Shown one piece after another: positions 1 through 10,848 of a stretch of DNA of 64,000 bases. The stretch covers positions 1,872,036-1,936,035 of the forward strand of contig NZ_CP011102.1 in the NCBI RefSeq assembly GCF_003534205.1. The letters are read 5' to 3'. The stretch's first letter is position 1. Every line of letters starts with the position of its first letter. The translations under genes were made by a program, and so were the position numbers. The notes beneath the pieces are model-generated. The model was given only the letters and a program-made list of their open reading frames with translations, made no database searches and was not told the origin of the DNA. Source of the DNA: Listeria weihenstephanensis (GTDB lineage: Bacteria; Bacillota; Bacilli; Lactobacillales; Listeriaceae).

Positions 1-383
1 ATCGCTCTTGGACCTTTACTATACTTACCTTGCCGGCGCTCTTTCGCATGAAGATAACGCATGTCAAGCATCATCGCGATCTCGGCCTCACGATATTCTT
101 CTCCTCGGTTAGAGAAGGTCGCTACTTTCTTGGCGATAAGTATACTTGCAAGACCAATATCTTGTGTTACCACGATATCTCCACTTTTAACCAAGTTAAG
201 TATTCTCATATCCGCAGACTCTTTATCCGTATCGACAAAAATCCATGTCTCACCTTCTGGTAAATTCACCGAAAAATGATTGTATGAGGCCACAAATGTT
301 AAAGGAATCGCATATCGCTTCGCAAGTTGACGCACCTCATCCTTCACAGGACAAGCATCTGCATCGATAACAATTTGAGTCAT
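1..383 (-). CDS. yqxD: YaiI/YqxD family protein (UPF0178), 3' end outside the window
   Basis: Reading the minus strand from an ATG at 383 gives an uninterrupted frame to the window edge, about 127 residues. It begins MTQIVIDADACPVKDEV, with the conserved acidic DADACP start of the DUF188/UPF0178 family, followed further on by TQDIGLA. A GGAGG ribosome site lies about ten bases upstream. Biochemical function is not established; the fold is PIN-like by family knowledge. It sits just downstream of ppsR on the same strand. The C-terminus is missing because of the window edge, not because of a mutation. Confidence 0.85.
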   Translation of the reverse strand, partial: MTQIVIDADACPVKDEVRQLAKRYAIPLTFVASYNHFSVNLPEGETWIFVDTDKESADMRILNLVKSGDIVVTQDIGLASILIAKKVATFSNRGEEYREAEIAMMLDMRYLHAKERRQGKYSKGPRA

Positions 384-423
384 GTCGCTACTGAGCCTCC
401 TTCAAAAGCAGGTGTGCACAAAA

Positions 424-465
424 ATATATTATAGCGGTACCTATTTTTTAACCGCTATAATATAT
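424..465. repeat. AT-rich perfect inverted repeat between ppsR and yqxD
   Basis: Arms at 424-438 and 451-465 are perfect 15-base inverted repeats around a 12-base T/A-rich loop. Each arm contains TATAAT, so both strands show a -10-like hexamer. It may be a weak terminator for ppsR or a promoter region for yqxD; no good -35 is spaced correctly on the minus strand, so I cannot choose. Confidence 0.5.
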
Positions 466-493
466 ATATTCGCCACAAAATTCGTTTTTCCTT

Positions 494-1318
494 CTATAAT
501 TCTAAATTTTCATCAACAATTTCACCAATATGCATTAAAATATCGTTTGCTGTCTCTTCAATCGCCTTATTCGTTACATCTAACACATAACATCCAAGTT
601 TATCTGTCAGTTTGGTAAAAATCTCAAGCTCGGCGTCAATCCGATCATGACTCGCATAATTCCCAACGCCGCTAAGTCCAATCGAAGCTAAGCGTTTTTC
701 ACGAATTTGATTTAATTTTTCCTTGCTGATTTTGAGACCGATAATTTTATTTGGATCGATTTCAAACAGTTCTTCTGGAACTTGCGCTTCTGGAACGATC
801 GGTACATTCGCGACTTTTAAGCCTTTTAGTGCCAGGTATTGCGAAAGTGGCGTCTTTGATGTACGCGAAATGCCGATCAGAACGTAGTCTGCTTGTAACA
901 AGCCGCGCGGATTACGTCCATCATCGTTCTCCACCGCAAACTCAATCGCAGCGACTTTACGGAAATATGCCTCATCAAGTGAACGCACCATTCCAGGTTC
1001 TGAAAGTGGCTTGATCTGATACGTTTCTTCCAGTTGAGCTAGAAGTGGCCCGAAAATATCAATAATCGGTACGCCGAAACTTTTCGCAGTTTTATTTAAC
1101 TCATTGCGCACTTCCTCCACCACGATTGTATGCACGATAATTCCATTGTTTACAGCTACTAAATCCACAATTTCCTCAATCATATCCGGTGTATCGACGT
1201 GATGGAACCGGTGAATGAATTGCGGGCTCTTACCAAATTGCATCAAAGCCGCTCGCGTTACTAACTCTGCCGTTTCTCCCGTTGAATCCGAAACAACATA
1301 TACTGCTGGTTGTGTCAT
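494..1318 (-). CDS. ppsR: Pyruvate, phosphate dikinase / PEP synthetase regulatory protein
   Basis: Bifunctional serine/threonine kinase and Pi-dependent pyrophosphorylase (DUF299 family) that switches off and reactivates pyruvate phosphate dikinase or PEP synthase by ADP-dependent phosphorylation. The 274-residue length is normal. The nucleotide-binding motif GISRTSKT is at residues 149-156, and the N-terminal [11 protein letters not shown] motif is intact. It lies 36 bases downstream of glyS on the same strand. The B. subtilis name is yqfL. No PPDK gene is visible in the window. Family assignment is firm; the actual target enzyme here is inferred. Confidence 0.93.
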   Translation of the reverse strand: MTQPAVYVVSDSTGETAELVTRAALMQFGKSPQFIHRFHHVDTPDMIEEIVDLVAVNNGIIVHTIVVEEVRNELNKTAKSFGVPIIDIFGPLLAQLEETYQIKPLSEPGMVRSLDEAYFRKVAAIEFAVENDDGRNPRGLLQADYVLIGISRTSKTPLSQYLALKGLKVANVPIVPEAQVPEELFEIDPNKIIGLKISKEKLNQIREKRLASIGLSGVGNYASHDRIDAELEIFTKLTDKLGCYVLDVTNKAIEETANDILMHIGEIVDENLEL

Positions 1319-1354
1319 AGTAATTAGCTCCTTTAATTAAAAAGTTTCTCGTTC

Positions 1355-3421
1355 TTATTTCACGTTTATTTCTTCGATTTGAGCAAATTCCTTAATAAAA
1401 CTCGCCAGTTCAAACAATAACGCCAGACGATTATTTCGCACGGCTTCGTCATCACTCATCACAAGCGTATTCTCAAAGTAAGCATCGATCGCTGTCCGTA
1501 ACGCCGCAAAAGCTCGCAGTCTATCGACAATAATCAAGGTTGGATACTCTTTTTTCAACTTCTGAACGGCATCAAATAACTGCTGTTCTGACTCATTTTC
1601 GAAAAGACCGGGATCAATAGTTACATTACCTTGATGCTTCTTAGAAATATTAACAACACGCGCAAGAGCTTCCATTGTTGGACGGAACCACTCCGCATCG
1701 CGATTTTTATTCAGCAACTCCGCACGTTCGATTAACTCGGGTACAACATTGCTGCCCGCCTTAACCACCGCATCAATAATATCATGGCGAATTTGCTGAT
1801 CAGAAAGAATTGCACGTAATCGATTTTGCAAGAATAATTCTACCTGCTCGAAAACTTCTTCACTTGGGATTGTATTCAAGCCTTCAGCACGCTCAATTTC
1901 GACCGTATCCGCTAATACAGAAAGCAATCTTATATCCCAGTTTTTCGCTTGAATAATACGCATAATTCCTAGCGCACTGCGACGTAAACTAAACGGATCC
2001 GCCGAACCAGTAGGCACGATATTCACACAGAAAAATCCAGTCAATGTTTCCAATTTATCAGCAACTGCAAGCAAAGCACCGATGTCACTTTGTGGCAACT
2101 CACCGTCCGCCGATGTTGGCATATAGTGCTCCCGAATCGCCGTCGCCACTTCCGCATCTTCACCTTGTAGTAATGCATATTTTTCACCCATGATTCCTTG
2201 TAATTCAGGAAACTCACCGACTAAATTCGTCACTAAATCAAATTTATAAATATCCACAGCGCGCGCAATCTTCCCTTTTTGTGCATCGGTCATGTTCAAT
2301 TGTTCTGCAATAATCAGCGCTACCTTCTTCACACGAATCATTTTTTCCGTCAATGTTCCTAATTTTTCGTGGAAAACGATATTATTCAATTTCGCAACAG
2401 CTTCGTCAATCGTGATTTTCAGATCTTCTTGATAGAAGAAATCCGCATCAGATAAGCGCGCTCGCAATACTTTTTCGTTACCTTTCGCAACTGTTTCTAG
2501 GTGTTCATGATTTCCATTTCGAACGGTGATAAAGTACGGTCGCAATTTGCCAGCCTCGTCAACCACAGGGAAATAACGTTGGTGCTCCTTCATCGTCGTA
2601 ATCAGAACTTCCTCAGGTAACTCCAAATACGCCTCATCAAAAGTAGCGTGCAGGACCGTCGGATATTCTACTAAATTATTAACCTCTTCCAAAAGACCCG
2701 CGTCAACAGGAATCTTCCAGTTCTCTACCGCTTCGATTTCCTCAATTTGGCTCACAATCGCCGCTTTTCGTTTCGATGCATCCGCAACAACAAACTGGCT
2801 CAAAAGTGTTTCTTCATAATCAGCCGGATTCGTAATCGTCACAGAACCACCCAAGAATCGATGTCCACGTGTTTCATTTCCAGTCGCTACATTCGTAATT
2901 TCAAATGGAATCACTTGGTCACCGAACAGCGCGATCAACCATTTAATCGGACGAATATATTTCAAATCATAGTCTGCCCAGTGCATGCTAACAGGGAACG
3001 TCATCGAAGTAATGATTTGGCGCATCTCTGGCAGTAAGTCCATCGTCGCTGCACCTTTTACTTCTTTCTCCAAATAAATATATTCGACACCATTAATTTC
3101 CCGGAATTCCAGCGTTTCAGGATCAACACCTTGACCTCTCGCAAAACCTTGTGCCGCTTTTGACCAGTTACCGTCTGCATCTTTTGCGATCTTTTTAGCT
3201 GGGCCTTTCGATTCTTCCACGCGGTCTGCTTGTTTTTCAGCTAAATCCTTCACGATCACTGATAAACGACGCGGGCTTGAATAGACTTCTGTCGTTTTAT
3301 ATTCCAAATCATTTTCTGCAAGCCATTTTTCAATACGTTCTTGTAGTTGTTTGACAGACGCAGTAATGTATTTCGCTGGCATCTCCTCTAAACCAATTTC
3401 CAATAGAAAATCTTTACTCAT
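1355..3421 (-). CDS. glyS: Glycyl-tRNA synthetase beta subunit
   Basis: Beta chain of the bacterial alpha2beta2 glycyl-tRNA synthetase; it provides most tRNA contacts, with an HD-like core and a C-terminal anticodon-binding region. The length of 688 residues matches the family. The start [18 protein letters not shown] is the conserved N-terminus. It overlaps the 3' end of glyQ by eight bases, which implies translational coupling and equal subunit output. Expression should follow the glycine T-box upstream of glyQ. Confidence 0.97.
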   Translation of the reverse strand: MSKDFLLEIGLEEMPAKYITASVKQLQERIEKWLAENDLEYKTTEVYSSPRRLSVIVKDLAEKQADRVEESKGPAKKIAKDADGNWSKAAQGFARGQGVDPETLEFREINGVEYIYLEKEVKGAATMDLLPEMRQIITSMTFPVSMHWADYDLKYIRPIKWLIALFGDQVIPFEITNVATGNETRGHRFLGGSVTITNPADYEETLLSQFVVADASKRKAAIVSQIEEIEAVENWKIPVDAGLLEEVNNLVEYPTVLHATFDEAYLELPEEVLITTMKEHQRYFPVVDEAGKLRPYFITVRNGNHEHLETVAKGNEKVLRARLSDADFFYQEDLKITIDEAVAKLNNIVFHEKLGTLTEKMIRVKKVALIIAEQLNMTDAQKGKIARAVDIYKFDLVTNLVGEFPELQGIMGEKYALLQGEDAEVATAIREHYMPTSADGELPQSDIGALLAVADKLETLTGFFCVNIVPTGSADPFSLRRSALGIMRIIQAKNWDIRLLSVLADTVEIERAEGLNTIPSEEVFEQVELFLQNRLRAILSDQQIRHDIIDAVVKAGSNVVPELIERAELLNKNRDAEWFRPTMEALARVVNISKKHQGNVTIDPGLFENESEQQLFDAVQKLKKEYPTLIIVDRLRAFAALRTAIDAYFENTLVMSDDEAVRNNRLALLFELASFIKEFAQIEEINVK

Positions 3422-4304
3422 GATCTGCGCCCTCCTTATTTTTCATTAGTGGGAATCCAAGTTTTTCACGCTCATTGTAGAATGTCTTCGCAATGCGACG
3501 CGCCAAGTTCCGAATTCGAGCAATATACTGCGCGCGTTCCGTCACTGAAACCACACCTTTTGCATCGAGCAAGTTAAACGTGTGCGAGCATTTCAACACA
3601 TAATCATACGCTGGAAAAACAAGTCCCTCTTCCATTTGACGACCCGCTTCACGCTCATACGTATCAAAAAGCGATAGCAACATGTCGCCATTCGACGTCT
3701 CAAACGCATATTTCGAGTTCTCATACTCTGCTTGATAGAAAATATCGCGATACGAAATGCCTTCTGTCCACTCCAAATCAAATACATTTTCTTTTTCTTG
3801 AATATAAGAAGCTAAGCGCTCTAAACCGTATGTGATTTCAGAAGTAACAGGCGAACATTCCAATCCACCGACTTGCTGGAAGTACGTAAACTGCGTGATT
3901 TCCATGCCATCCAGCCAAACTTCCCAACCAAGACCCGCGCAACCAAGCGATGGATTTTCCCAGTTATCCTCAACAAATCGAATATCATGCTCCAACGCGT
4001 TAATTCCAAGCTTTTCAAGCGATCCTAAATACAACTCCTGAATATTATCAGGTGACGGCTTCATAACAACTTGAAATTGGTGATGCTGAAATAAACGGTT
4101 CGGATTTTCCCCATAACGACCATCAGCAGGACGACGAGAAGGCTCCACATAACCCGCTTTCCACGGCTCCGGACCAATCGCTTTTAAAAATGTATACGGG
4201 CTCATTGTTCCCGCACCTTTTTCCACATCATAGGATTGCAACATAATACAACCTTGTTCAGACCAATAATCTTGTAACGTTCGGATCATCGTTTGTAAAT
4301 TCAT
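3414..4304 (-). CDS. glyQ: Glycyl-tRNA synthetase alpha subunit
   Basis: Catalytic class II alpha chain that makes glycyl-adenylate. I start it at [14 protein letters not shown] (296 residues) because a GGAGGTG ribosome site at 4311-4317 sits seven bases before this ATG; an upstream in-frame ATG at 4319 overlaps that site. The conserved stretch [20 protein letters not shown] is present. It is first gene of glyQ-glyS and is preceded by a T-box leader that senses uncharged tRNA-Gly. Confidence 0.97.
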   Translation of the reverse strand: MNLQTMIRTLQDYWSEQGCIMLQSYDVEKGAGTMSPYTFLKAIGPEPWKAGYVEPSRRPADGRYGENPNRLFQHHQFQVVMKPSPDNIQELYLGSLEKLGINALEHDIRFVEDNWENPSLGCAGLGWEVWLDGMEITQFTYFQQVGGLECSPVTSEITYGLERLASYIQEKENVFDLEWTEGISYRDIFYQAEYENSKYAFETSNGDMLLSLFDTYEREAGRQMEEGLVFPAYDYVLKCSHTFNLLDAKGVVSVTERAQYIARIRNLARRIAKTFYNEREKLGFPLMKNKEGADHE

Positions 4305-4339
4305 CAAATCCACCTCCATAAATTTTAGGCATATAAAAA

Positions 4340-4386
4340 CCCTCGTCTCTATGCCTCCTAAAAAAAGAAAAGCATAGGGACGAGAG
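4340..4386 (-). terminator. Regulated terminator of the glyQS T-box
   Basis: On the minus strand CTCTCGTCCCTATGC pairs with GCATAGAGACGAGGG and is followed by TTTTT. The 5' arm also belongs to the alternative antiterminator next to the T-box sequence. Confidence 0.8.
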
Positions 4387-4422
4387 TATCTCGCGGTTCC
4401 ACCCTACTTGGATAGATCATAC

Positions 4423-4578
4423 CCGGTGTAAATCGGCGACAAGCGCTCGCATACCAACGATTCCGCGGACTTCCGGTTCTCATGTACAATCGTACACTCC
4501 GCTTCCGGATTCCACGGAATCGTTGGAATACAAACGCTTTCGCTCGATTTGTGTAAAGCCATGTTTTACGTCCTACCC
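4423..4578 (-). repeat. Long-form hairpin element, copy 1 (inside the T-box leader)
   Basis: Read on the minus strand, it starts at GGGTAGGACGTAA and includes AAATCGAGCGAAAGCG, then a central core CGGAAGCGGAGTGTAC-GATT-GTACATGAGAACCGG. It ends with GCTTGTCGCCGATTTACAC. The outer arms pair over about 26 positions with several G-U pairs on this strand. The same ends occur at 23150-23430 and 57435-57658, and the core is shared with the short-form elements at 36695, 41209 and 42520. Confidence 0.85.
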
Positions 4579-4781
4579 ATTTAAAAAATAAAAACCAGTC
4601 GGGCGTTTCATAGCCTTGCATCTCACGAAAGGGTACTCTCAAATCCCACCTTGATTTCGTTCGTGCTCGGGAGGGCCTTCTTAAAAAGATTCACGTTCGG
4701 CTTCCACCATCTCCGAACTCGCTTTGAAAAGAGCTTTTTAATACTAGTTTTCCGTCACTGCACCTATTGTTCATATCTTAA

Positions 4782-4810
4782 AATTTACCGCATTTCGAGT
4801 GAAAAGTCAA
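4782..4810 (-). promoter_or_regulatory. Promoter of the glyQS T-box operon
   Basis: Minus-strand TTGACT (4805-4810) and TAAATT (4782-4787) are separated by 17 bases. The -35 box overlaps the stop codon of recO, so the glyQS promoter begins inside the upstream gene. Confidence 0.7.
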
Positions 4811-5586
4811 TCGCCATCTTCTTTTTCCGGCTTCGTTTTTAATAATTCATCCCAATTCTTCATATTATTAAGGAACTTCTTGCTCTTCAAATACAGGCCA
4901 GAATACTGCTCGTAATACGTGTCAATCGCGCGCTGCAACTGCTCTTTCGTCTCTTGTTTTACGCTGATATTTCCAAGGCGATCCAACTGAAAAATATAAA
5001 ATAAACGCAATAATTTCACGACGTTTTCCGACAAGTGTAAACGATATCTATCACGCTCAAAACAGCGGTGACACACCAAACCATTCGAATACGCCGAAAA
5101 ATCAAATCGCCCCTCTGTCTGCCCACAAATCGCGCACTTATCCATCGTCGGGTATAAACCTAGAACCGGCAACATCTTCATCTCAAAAATTTGCGTCAAT
5201 ACTTGCGGATCGTATCCCTCATCAATATGATGAATAATTTGATAAAAAAGTTCATATAAATAGCCATTCGCTTGCTGTTCCTCTGTCGCTTTATCTAACA
5301 ATTCACAAGCATAGGTCGCATACGCCGTTAGAAAAATATCCGTTTGAATCGATGAAAAAGAAGTAATCGCTTCGCCTTGTTGTAGCGTTCCTAACCCTCG
5401 ATTCGGATAAAAAGTGAAGACACCATTTGTGAAAAGTTGCGTCACACCAGCGAGTCTACTCTTCGTTTTCTTCGCGCCACGAGCGACTAAACCAATTTTA
5501 CCGTATTCTCGGGAGTAGATAACGACAATTTTATCAGATTCTCGGTAATCGGTCGTTCGGATGACAATTCCTTCACATTTTTCCAT
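4807..5586 (-). CDS. recO: DNA repair protein RecO
   Basis: Mediator of the RecFOR pathway: it loads RecA on SSB-coated DNA and anneals single strands. The 259-residue protein has an N-terminal OB fold beginning CEGIVIRTTDYRESDKIV. Four cysteines, C151/C154 and C172/C175 (CAIC and CHRC), form the expected zinc site. AAGGAG precedes the ATG, and a TATAAT lies at 5609-5614 without a clear -35. In relatives recO is followed upstream by era; here another gene separates them. Confidence 0.95.
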   Translation of the reverse strand: MEKCEGIVIRTTDYRESDKIVVIYSREYGKIGLVARGAKKTKSRLAGVTQLFTNGVFTFYPNRGLGTLQQGEAITSFSSIQTDIFLTAYATYACELLDKATEEQQANGYLYELFYQIIHHIDEGYDPQVLTQIFEMKMLPVLGLYPTMDKCAICGQTEGRFDFSAYSNGLVCHRCFERDRYRLHLSENVVKLLRLFYIFQLDRLGNISVKQETKEQLQRAIDTYYEQYSGLYLKSKKFLNNMKNWDELLKTKPEKEDGD

Positions 5587-5646
5587 TTCGTTTCACTCCT
5601 TAACCTCCATTATACAACATCATTTTGAAAAAAAGATAAATTTTCG

Positions 5647-5675
5647 TTTATTTAATGCGTGCGCTATTGTACAAT
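5647..5675 (+). promoter_or_regulatory. Likely promoter of the 230-residue membrane protein gene
   Basis: TTTATT (5647-5652) and TACAAT (5670-5675) with 17-base spacing, followed by an AAAGGAGCG ribosome site at 5693-5701. Confidence 0.55.
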
Positions 5676-5707
5676 GGTAATATTAAGATATAAAAGGAGC
5701 GTTTCAG

Positions 5708-6400
5708 ATGATCACAGCATTGCTTGTTTTTACAGTTTTTTTCTTATTTTTATGTTTTGTCGCCCTCGTTGTTGGTGTTATCCTACTCATTGTTAGGAAA
5801 AATAAATGGCCTGGCGCGATCATGACTTCCGCTTCTGCTTTTCTTGGTATTATTTTTTGCGGCGTATTTGCTGTAGGAATCGCTTTTAGCGGCCTTTCAT
5901 CCGATTATTCGATGATGGGCAACCATTCCATGATGTACGACGATTTAATGGATGGTTCGAACTACGATGATACGAACGGCGAAGATGATCCTTATGATGG
6001 TTCTGAGGAATATAGTGAAGACGAAGGTTACTACGCAGATGACTATATCACCTACAAAGTTGGCCAAGTAGCTGAATTCGAGGATAACGTCTGGATCAAT
6101 GTTACGAAGCTAGAAAAATGGCCTGGTGACACAGATTTAGACAGTCCAATGGCGGGTTATTACGTGAAAGCAACCGTCACTATCGAAAATAAAGGCACGC
6201 GATCAGCTACTTATTACGCTGACGATTTCTTGATTTATGATAACACTGGTGCCGAGGGCGATAACGCGTACAAAGAAGACTGGCGCGAGATTGTAAAACC
6301 GGGAACGAAAGTAACGAAGACCGTTTACTTTGATGTTTACGGGGATGGACCGTTTCATGTGGCGCTTTATGATGTGTCATGGAGTGGCGCGGTAAAATAA
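5708..6400 (+). CDS. Membrane-anchored protein with a DUF4352-like extracellular domain
   Basis: I do not recognise a named gene. Two hydrophobic segments (about residues 1-29 and 37-62) are followed by an acidic, Tyr/Ser/Asp-rich linker (about 65-112). A C-terminal beta-rich domain (115-230) has the pattern of DUF4352, an immunoglobulin-like extracellular fold: GQVAEFEDNVW, then KATVTIENKGTRSATY and the end FHVALYDVSWSG. Function unknown. It is the only plus-strand gene between recO and era, has its own promoter, and shares a bidirectional terminator with era, so it looks like an independent insertion into the core order. Confidence 0.8.
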   Translation: MITALLVFTVFFLFLCFVALVVGVILLIVRKNKWPGAIMTSASAFLGIIFCGVFAVGIAFSGLSSDYSMMGNHSMMYDDLMDGSNYDDTNGEDDPYDGSEEYSEDEGYYADDYITYKVGQVAEFEDNVWINVTKLEKWPGDTDLDSPMAGYYVKATVTIENKGTRSATYYADDFLIYDNTGAEGDNAYKEDWREIVKPGTKVTKTVYFDVYGDGPFHVALYDVSWSGAVK

Positions 6401-6406
6401 GACGGT

Positions 6407-6452
6407 AAATAAAAACAGAACGGACTTTTTAGAGTCGGTTCTGTTTTTATTT
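6407..6452. terminator. Bidirectional terminator between the DUF4352-like gene and era
   Basis: AAATAAAAACAGAAC pairs with GTTCTGTTTTTATTT around a short G/C stem, with A/T runs on both sides, serving both convergent genes. Confidence 0.85.
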
Positions 6453-6464
6453 CATTAATACGTC

Positions 6465-7783
<1,319 letters not shown>

Positions 7784-8170
7784 TTAAAATAATTTTGGTA
7801 TAAAAATAATAAGTCCAATGACGGCAGAACATAACGCAGCGAGCAAAACTGCGCCTGCTGCAACGTCCTTCGCTTTTTTTGCGTAGGGGTGAAATTCTTC
7901 TGTCGCCACGTCCACCGCACGTTCTATCGCTGTATTAATCATCTCAAACGCCAACACGTTAAAAATGGAAAAGATCAGAAATAACCATTCTACTTTTGTC
8001 ACTTTGAAAAATACACCACAAATAATGACAATCATTCCAGCTGTAATGTGAACACGCATGTGGCGCTCTTCTAAAATAGCTGTTTTAATCCCTGTAAAGG
8101 CATGAATAAATGATTTTCTGAAACGCCGGTTACCCGAAGCTACTACTTTATCTTTCGAGTCCATAGGCAT
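7784..8170 (-). CDS. dgkA: Undecaprenol/diacylglycerol kinase, DgkA family
   Basis: Small integral membrane kinase. In Gram-positive bacteria this family phosphorylates undecaprenol to feed the cell-wall lipid carrier pool. The 128 residues show three membrane helices and the conserved [13 protein letters not shown] motif with its acidic catalytic residues. It overlaps ybeY by 23 bases. A second in-frame ATG at 8164 is an equally plausible start. The undecaprenol preference is inferred from B. subtilis. Confidence 0.92.
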   Translation of the reverse strand: MPMDSKDKVVASGNRRFRKSFIHAFTGIKTAILEERHMRVHITAGMIVIICGVFFKVTKVEWLFLIFSIFNVLAFEMINTAIERAVDVATEEFHPYAKKAKDVAAGAVLLAALCSAVIGLIIFIPKLF

Positions 8171-8627
8171 TCAACACTTCTCTTTGTAATGAAAACATCT
8201 CGTCTTCATCCGCAGGCTCGATATGATCATAGCCTAAGAGGTGCAGCAGGCCGTGTAACGCTAGAAAACCAAGTTCGCGATCGAATCCATGCCCGTACTC
8301 GTCCGCTTGTTCTAACGCCCGTTCCGTCGATATAACGATATCCCCTAAAATACGAGGTGCCGCCATATCCGCATCCCAAGCAATTTCTACTTCTCCTTCA
8401 CCCAATTCTTCTAGGGCAAACGAAATCACATCTGTCGGCTGATCTTTATCCCGATACTCTCGGTTAATCTCTTGAATTCGCGCATTTTCAACAAACGTTA
8501 CCGCAAGTTCGCTTTCATCTTGAATTTCCAATTTTTCAGCCGCGAATTGTAGTAAATCCTCGACCAATTCAAGCGCCTCTTGTGATAGTTCCTCTGTTTC
8601 ATCCATCATAGCAAGATCTAAAGTCAT
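8148..8627 (-). CDS. ybeY: Endoribonuclease YbeY (rRNA maturation factor)
   Basis: Zinc-dependent single-strand RNase needed for 16S 3'-end maturation and ribosome quality control. The signature [11 protein letters not shown] places the metal-binding histidines at 125, 129 and 135. 159 residues is typical. GAGGT precedes the ATG, and the gene follows pgpH by 11 bases. Confidence 0.96.
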   Translation of the reverse strand: MTLDLAMMDETEELSQEALELVEDLLQFAAEKLEIQDESELAVTFVENARIQEINREYRDKDQPTDVISFALEELGEGEVEIAWDADMAAPRILGDIVISTERALEQADEYGHGFDRELGFLALHGLLHLLGYDHIEPADEDEMFSLQREVLNAYGLER

Positions 8628-8638
8628 TATTTACCTCC

Positions 8639-10810
8639 TCACTTATCTTCCGCAGGATATTGAATCCGTTGATGATAAATTCCATTCAGCGTGGCGCACA
8701 GAGTTGCACGCACCACTTCTATTTCTTGAAACGTAATATCGCATTCGACATACTGTTTATCTTTTATTCGATCTTCAATGATACTGTCAACAATCGCTTT
8801 AATTTTCTCTTTCGTCGGCGCATCACAAGATCTCACCGCTGCCTCAACGCTATCCGCAATATTAATAATCGCAATTTCTCTCGTATGCGGTTTTGGCCCT
8901 GGATATCTGAAATTGGCTTCCTTCACGTCTGGATTTTCTTCCTTCGCTTTGTAATAAAAATACTTCACAAGCGTCGTACCGTGATGTTCCAGCGCAATAT
9001 CAATAATCGGTTGCGGGAAATGATTCTCACGCAAAATCGCAGCACCATCCGTCGTATGCGCAATAATGATATCGCGACTCTGCTCTGGCGTCAAGCGGTC
9101 ATGCGGATTAATTCCTTGCAGCTGATTCTCTACAAAGTAAGGCGGCCTGAGCGTTTTCCCAATATCGTGATAAAAACAACCAACACGCACTAGCAAACTG
9201 TTCGCACCAATGGCGTCCGCACAAGCTTCAGCCAAATTTGCAACCATCAAACTATGGTGATATGTTCCAGGCGCTTTCATCATAATTTTCTTAAGTAATG
9301 GATGATTTGGATTCGATAACTCCACTAAACGGCTGGTCGTAAGCATCCCAAAGACAGTTTCAAACAGTGGAATCATGCCAATCCCGAGAACAAAGGAACC
9401 GACACCGCCTAGAAAAGCATACCCAACAGGTCCCCAAAACGCAAGCGTGAGCAGGCCTGTATTACTGATTAATAGGAGCAAAATGACAAAAGCCGTGTTC
9501 GCGAGCCCTACGATAAATCCTGAGAGTAAAATCGCAGAACGTCGACTGTAATCGCGCAAAACAACAATACTAGCTAGACCACTAAGCAAAATGTATGTCG
9601 GAACCGTTATGTTAACCGCTGCCGTTGCATCACTTTGGAACACAAAGAAACTCGCGACAGACGTAAAAATGGTCATCATAAAGGCAAACTTCTCGTTTAG
9701 CAGGATTTTAATAATCATTGGGCCAAACGCGGCTGGGAACAGGAAGGAAATGTTGCTGATATAAACACCTTCTAAAAAGCGAATGATAAGTAACATCAGT
9801 AATACAATGATATATACCGATGAAAAAACTAACATATATTGATTTTTAGTAGGTTTATCAAGACTTTTCTGCTTGTTTGTGAAGAAATATAGCATGACCG
9901 CAAGTGATAATAACAACAAAGCGAATCCTGCATATTGTTTAATTGGCATTTTTTGATCTAATAGATGTAGTAAGTCCAACTGCCGATAAATTTCGCGATC
10001 AATAATTTGTCCTTCCTGCACAACAACCTGACCTTGAAGTATCTTCACTGGGACGACATTAGCCGAGGCTTCCTTCCGCCTGTCCTCCGTTTGCTGTGCG
10101 CTATAAACCTCATTTGGAACAATCGCGTAGGAAAGGATCGTTTTAGCAATACCTTTATAGCTCGTTGGCAAATTAGAAAGCTCAATCGTATCACGCGCAC
10201 CAACTTTTATATCCGTTAAATTATCTTTACGAACACTCTGATCCATCGCGACATCAAGAGCACTAATGACCTCTTTCTCAACAGCCTGTATGTCTTTCAC
10301 GGTCATCTGTAGAAGTGTCGTTAGAACCGTATTACTAAGTGCTGACGTGATATTCTCAGAAACATCCTTTGATAGTTTTGATTTTAAAGATGCCAGCTTC
10401 TCATCTAGCGTCGTTGGAGCAGGAGTGGCATTATTCGCTGCCTCTGCTGCTTTTTTATTAGCCGCATCCTTTTCAGCCGCGTCTCGGTTTACCTCCGTCA
10501 CATAAGCAAATAAAGAGCTAATGAGCGATTCGCGATTCTGCGCCGTTTCCCGGTTAAAGACATACACATCATCCACGTCCGCGGCAGCTTTTGTTTGCTC
10601 CTCCGCCGTTTTCTCTGGATCTTCAATCGTTTGCGGCGAACGAATCGTTTTCTCCGCTACTTCAAAAAGCTTCACATTATAAGATTCCGGCTTCACCATC
10701 TGACAAATAAGTACAAAGGCTACAACGAAAAAGAAGATTAAAATAACTGGTGTTACGTACCTTTTCCCCGTTTTATCATACCAGTCTATCCATTTCTTTC
10801 GATTTTTCAT
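8639..10810 (-). CDS. pgpH: Cyclic-di-AMP phosphodiesterase PgpH (7TM-HD)
   Basis: Hydrolyses c-di-AMP to pApA. The 723 residues comprise one N-terminal membrane helix and a large extracellular 7TMR-HDED domain (to about 280). A seven-helix block (about 290-470) and a cytoplasmic HD domain follow, with YHHSLM, the FYHDIGK dyad and ALEHHG. AAAGGAGG lies before the ATG. It sits between phoH and ybeY, as in Listeria, where PgpH controls c-di-AMP levels and osmotic and beta-lactam responses. Confidence 0.95.
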   Translation of the reverse strand: MKNRKKWIDWYDKTGKRYVTPVILIFFFVVAFVLICQMVKPESYNVKLFEVAEKTIRSPQTIEDPEKTAEEQTKAAADVDDVYVFNRETAQNRESLISSLFAYVTEVNRDAAEKDAANKKAAEAANNATPAPTTLDEKLASLKSKLSKDVSENITSALSNTVLTTLLQMTVKDIQAVEKEVISALDVAMDQSVRKDNLTDIKVGARDTIELSNLPTSYKGIAKTILSYAIVPNEVYSAQQTEDRRKEASANVVPVKILQGQVVVQEGQIIDREIYRQLDLLHLLDQKMPIKQYAGFALLLLSLAVMLYFFTNKQKSLDKPTKNQYMLVFSSVYIIVLLMLLIIRFLEGVYISNISFLFPAAFGPMIIKILLNEKFAFMMTIFTSVASFFVFQSDATAAVNITVPTYILLSGLASIVVLRDYSRRSAILLSGFIVGLANTAFVILLLLISNTGLLTLAFWGPVGYAFLGGVGSFVLGIGMIPLFETVFGMLTTSRLVELSNPNHPLLKKIMMKAPGTYHHSLMVANLAEACADAIGANSLLVRVGCFYHDIGKTLRPPYFVENQLQGINPHDRLTPEQSRDIIIAHTTDGAAILRENHFPQPIIDIALEHHGTTLVKYFYYKAKEENPDVKEANFRYPGPKPHTREIAIINIADSVEAAVRSCDAPTKEKIKAIVDSIIEDRIKDKQYVECDITFQEIEVVRATLCATLNGIYHQRIQYPAEDK

Positions 10811-10848
10811 CCGTACCTCCTTTTATGCATAAAGTAAACTCTCTCATT

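Larger units (their letters stand above)
4335..4775 (-). promoter_or_regulatory. Glycine T-box leader of glyQS, interrupted by a hairpin element
   Basis: On the minus strand the leader contains the T-box consensus AGGGTGGAACCGCG (4392-4405), the base that pairs with the tRNA acceptor end. It is followed by a terminator stem (4340-4354 with 4371-4386) and a run of five U. Stem I lies at about 4775-4650, with an apical loop GATGGTGGAAGCC and a candidate GGC glycine specifier at 4675-4677 in AAGAAGGCCC. Glycyl-tRNA shortage should favour the antiterminator and read-through into glyQS. Between stem I and the antiterminator sits about 155 bases of a dispersed hairpin element (4423-4578), which makes this leader longer than usual. 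Confidence 0.88.

Noticed and set aside
4358-4642. 94-residue minus-strand frame in the glyQS leader
   Set aside because: It runs through the T-box and terminator structure and the hairpin element; the translation is Arg/Trp-rich with no domain.
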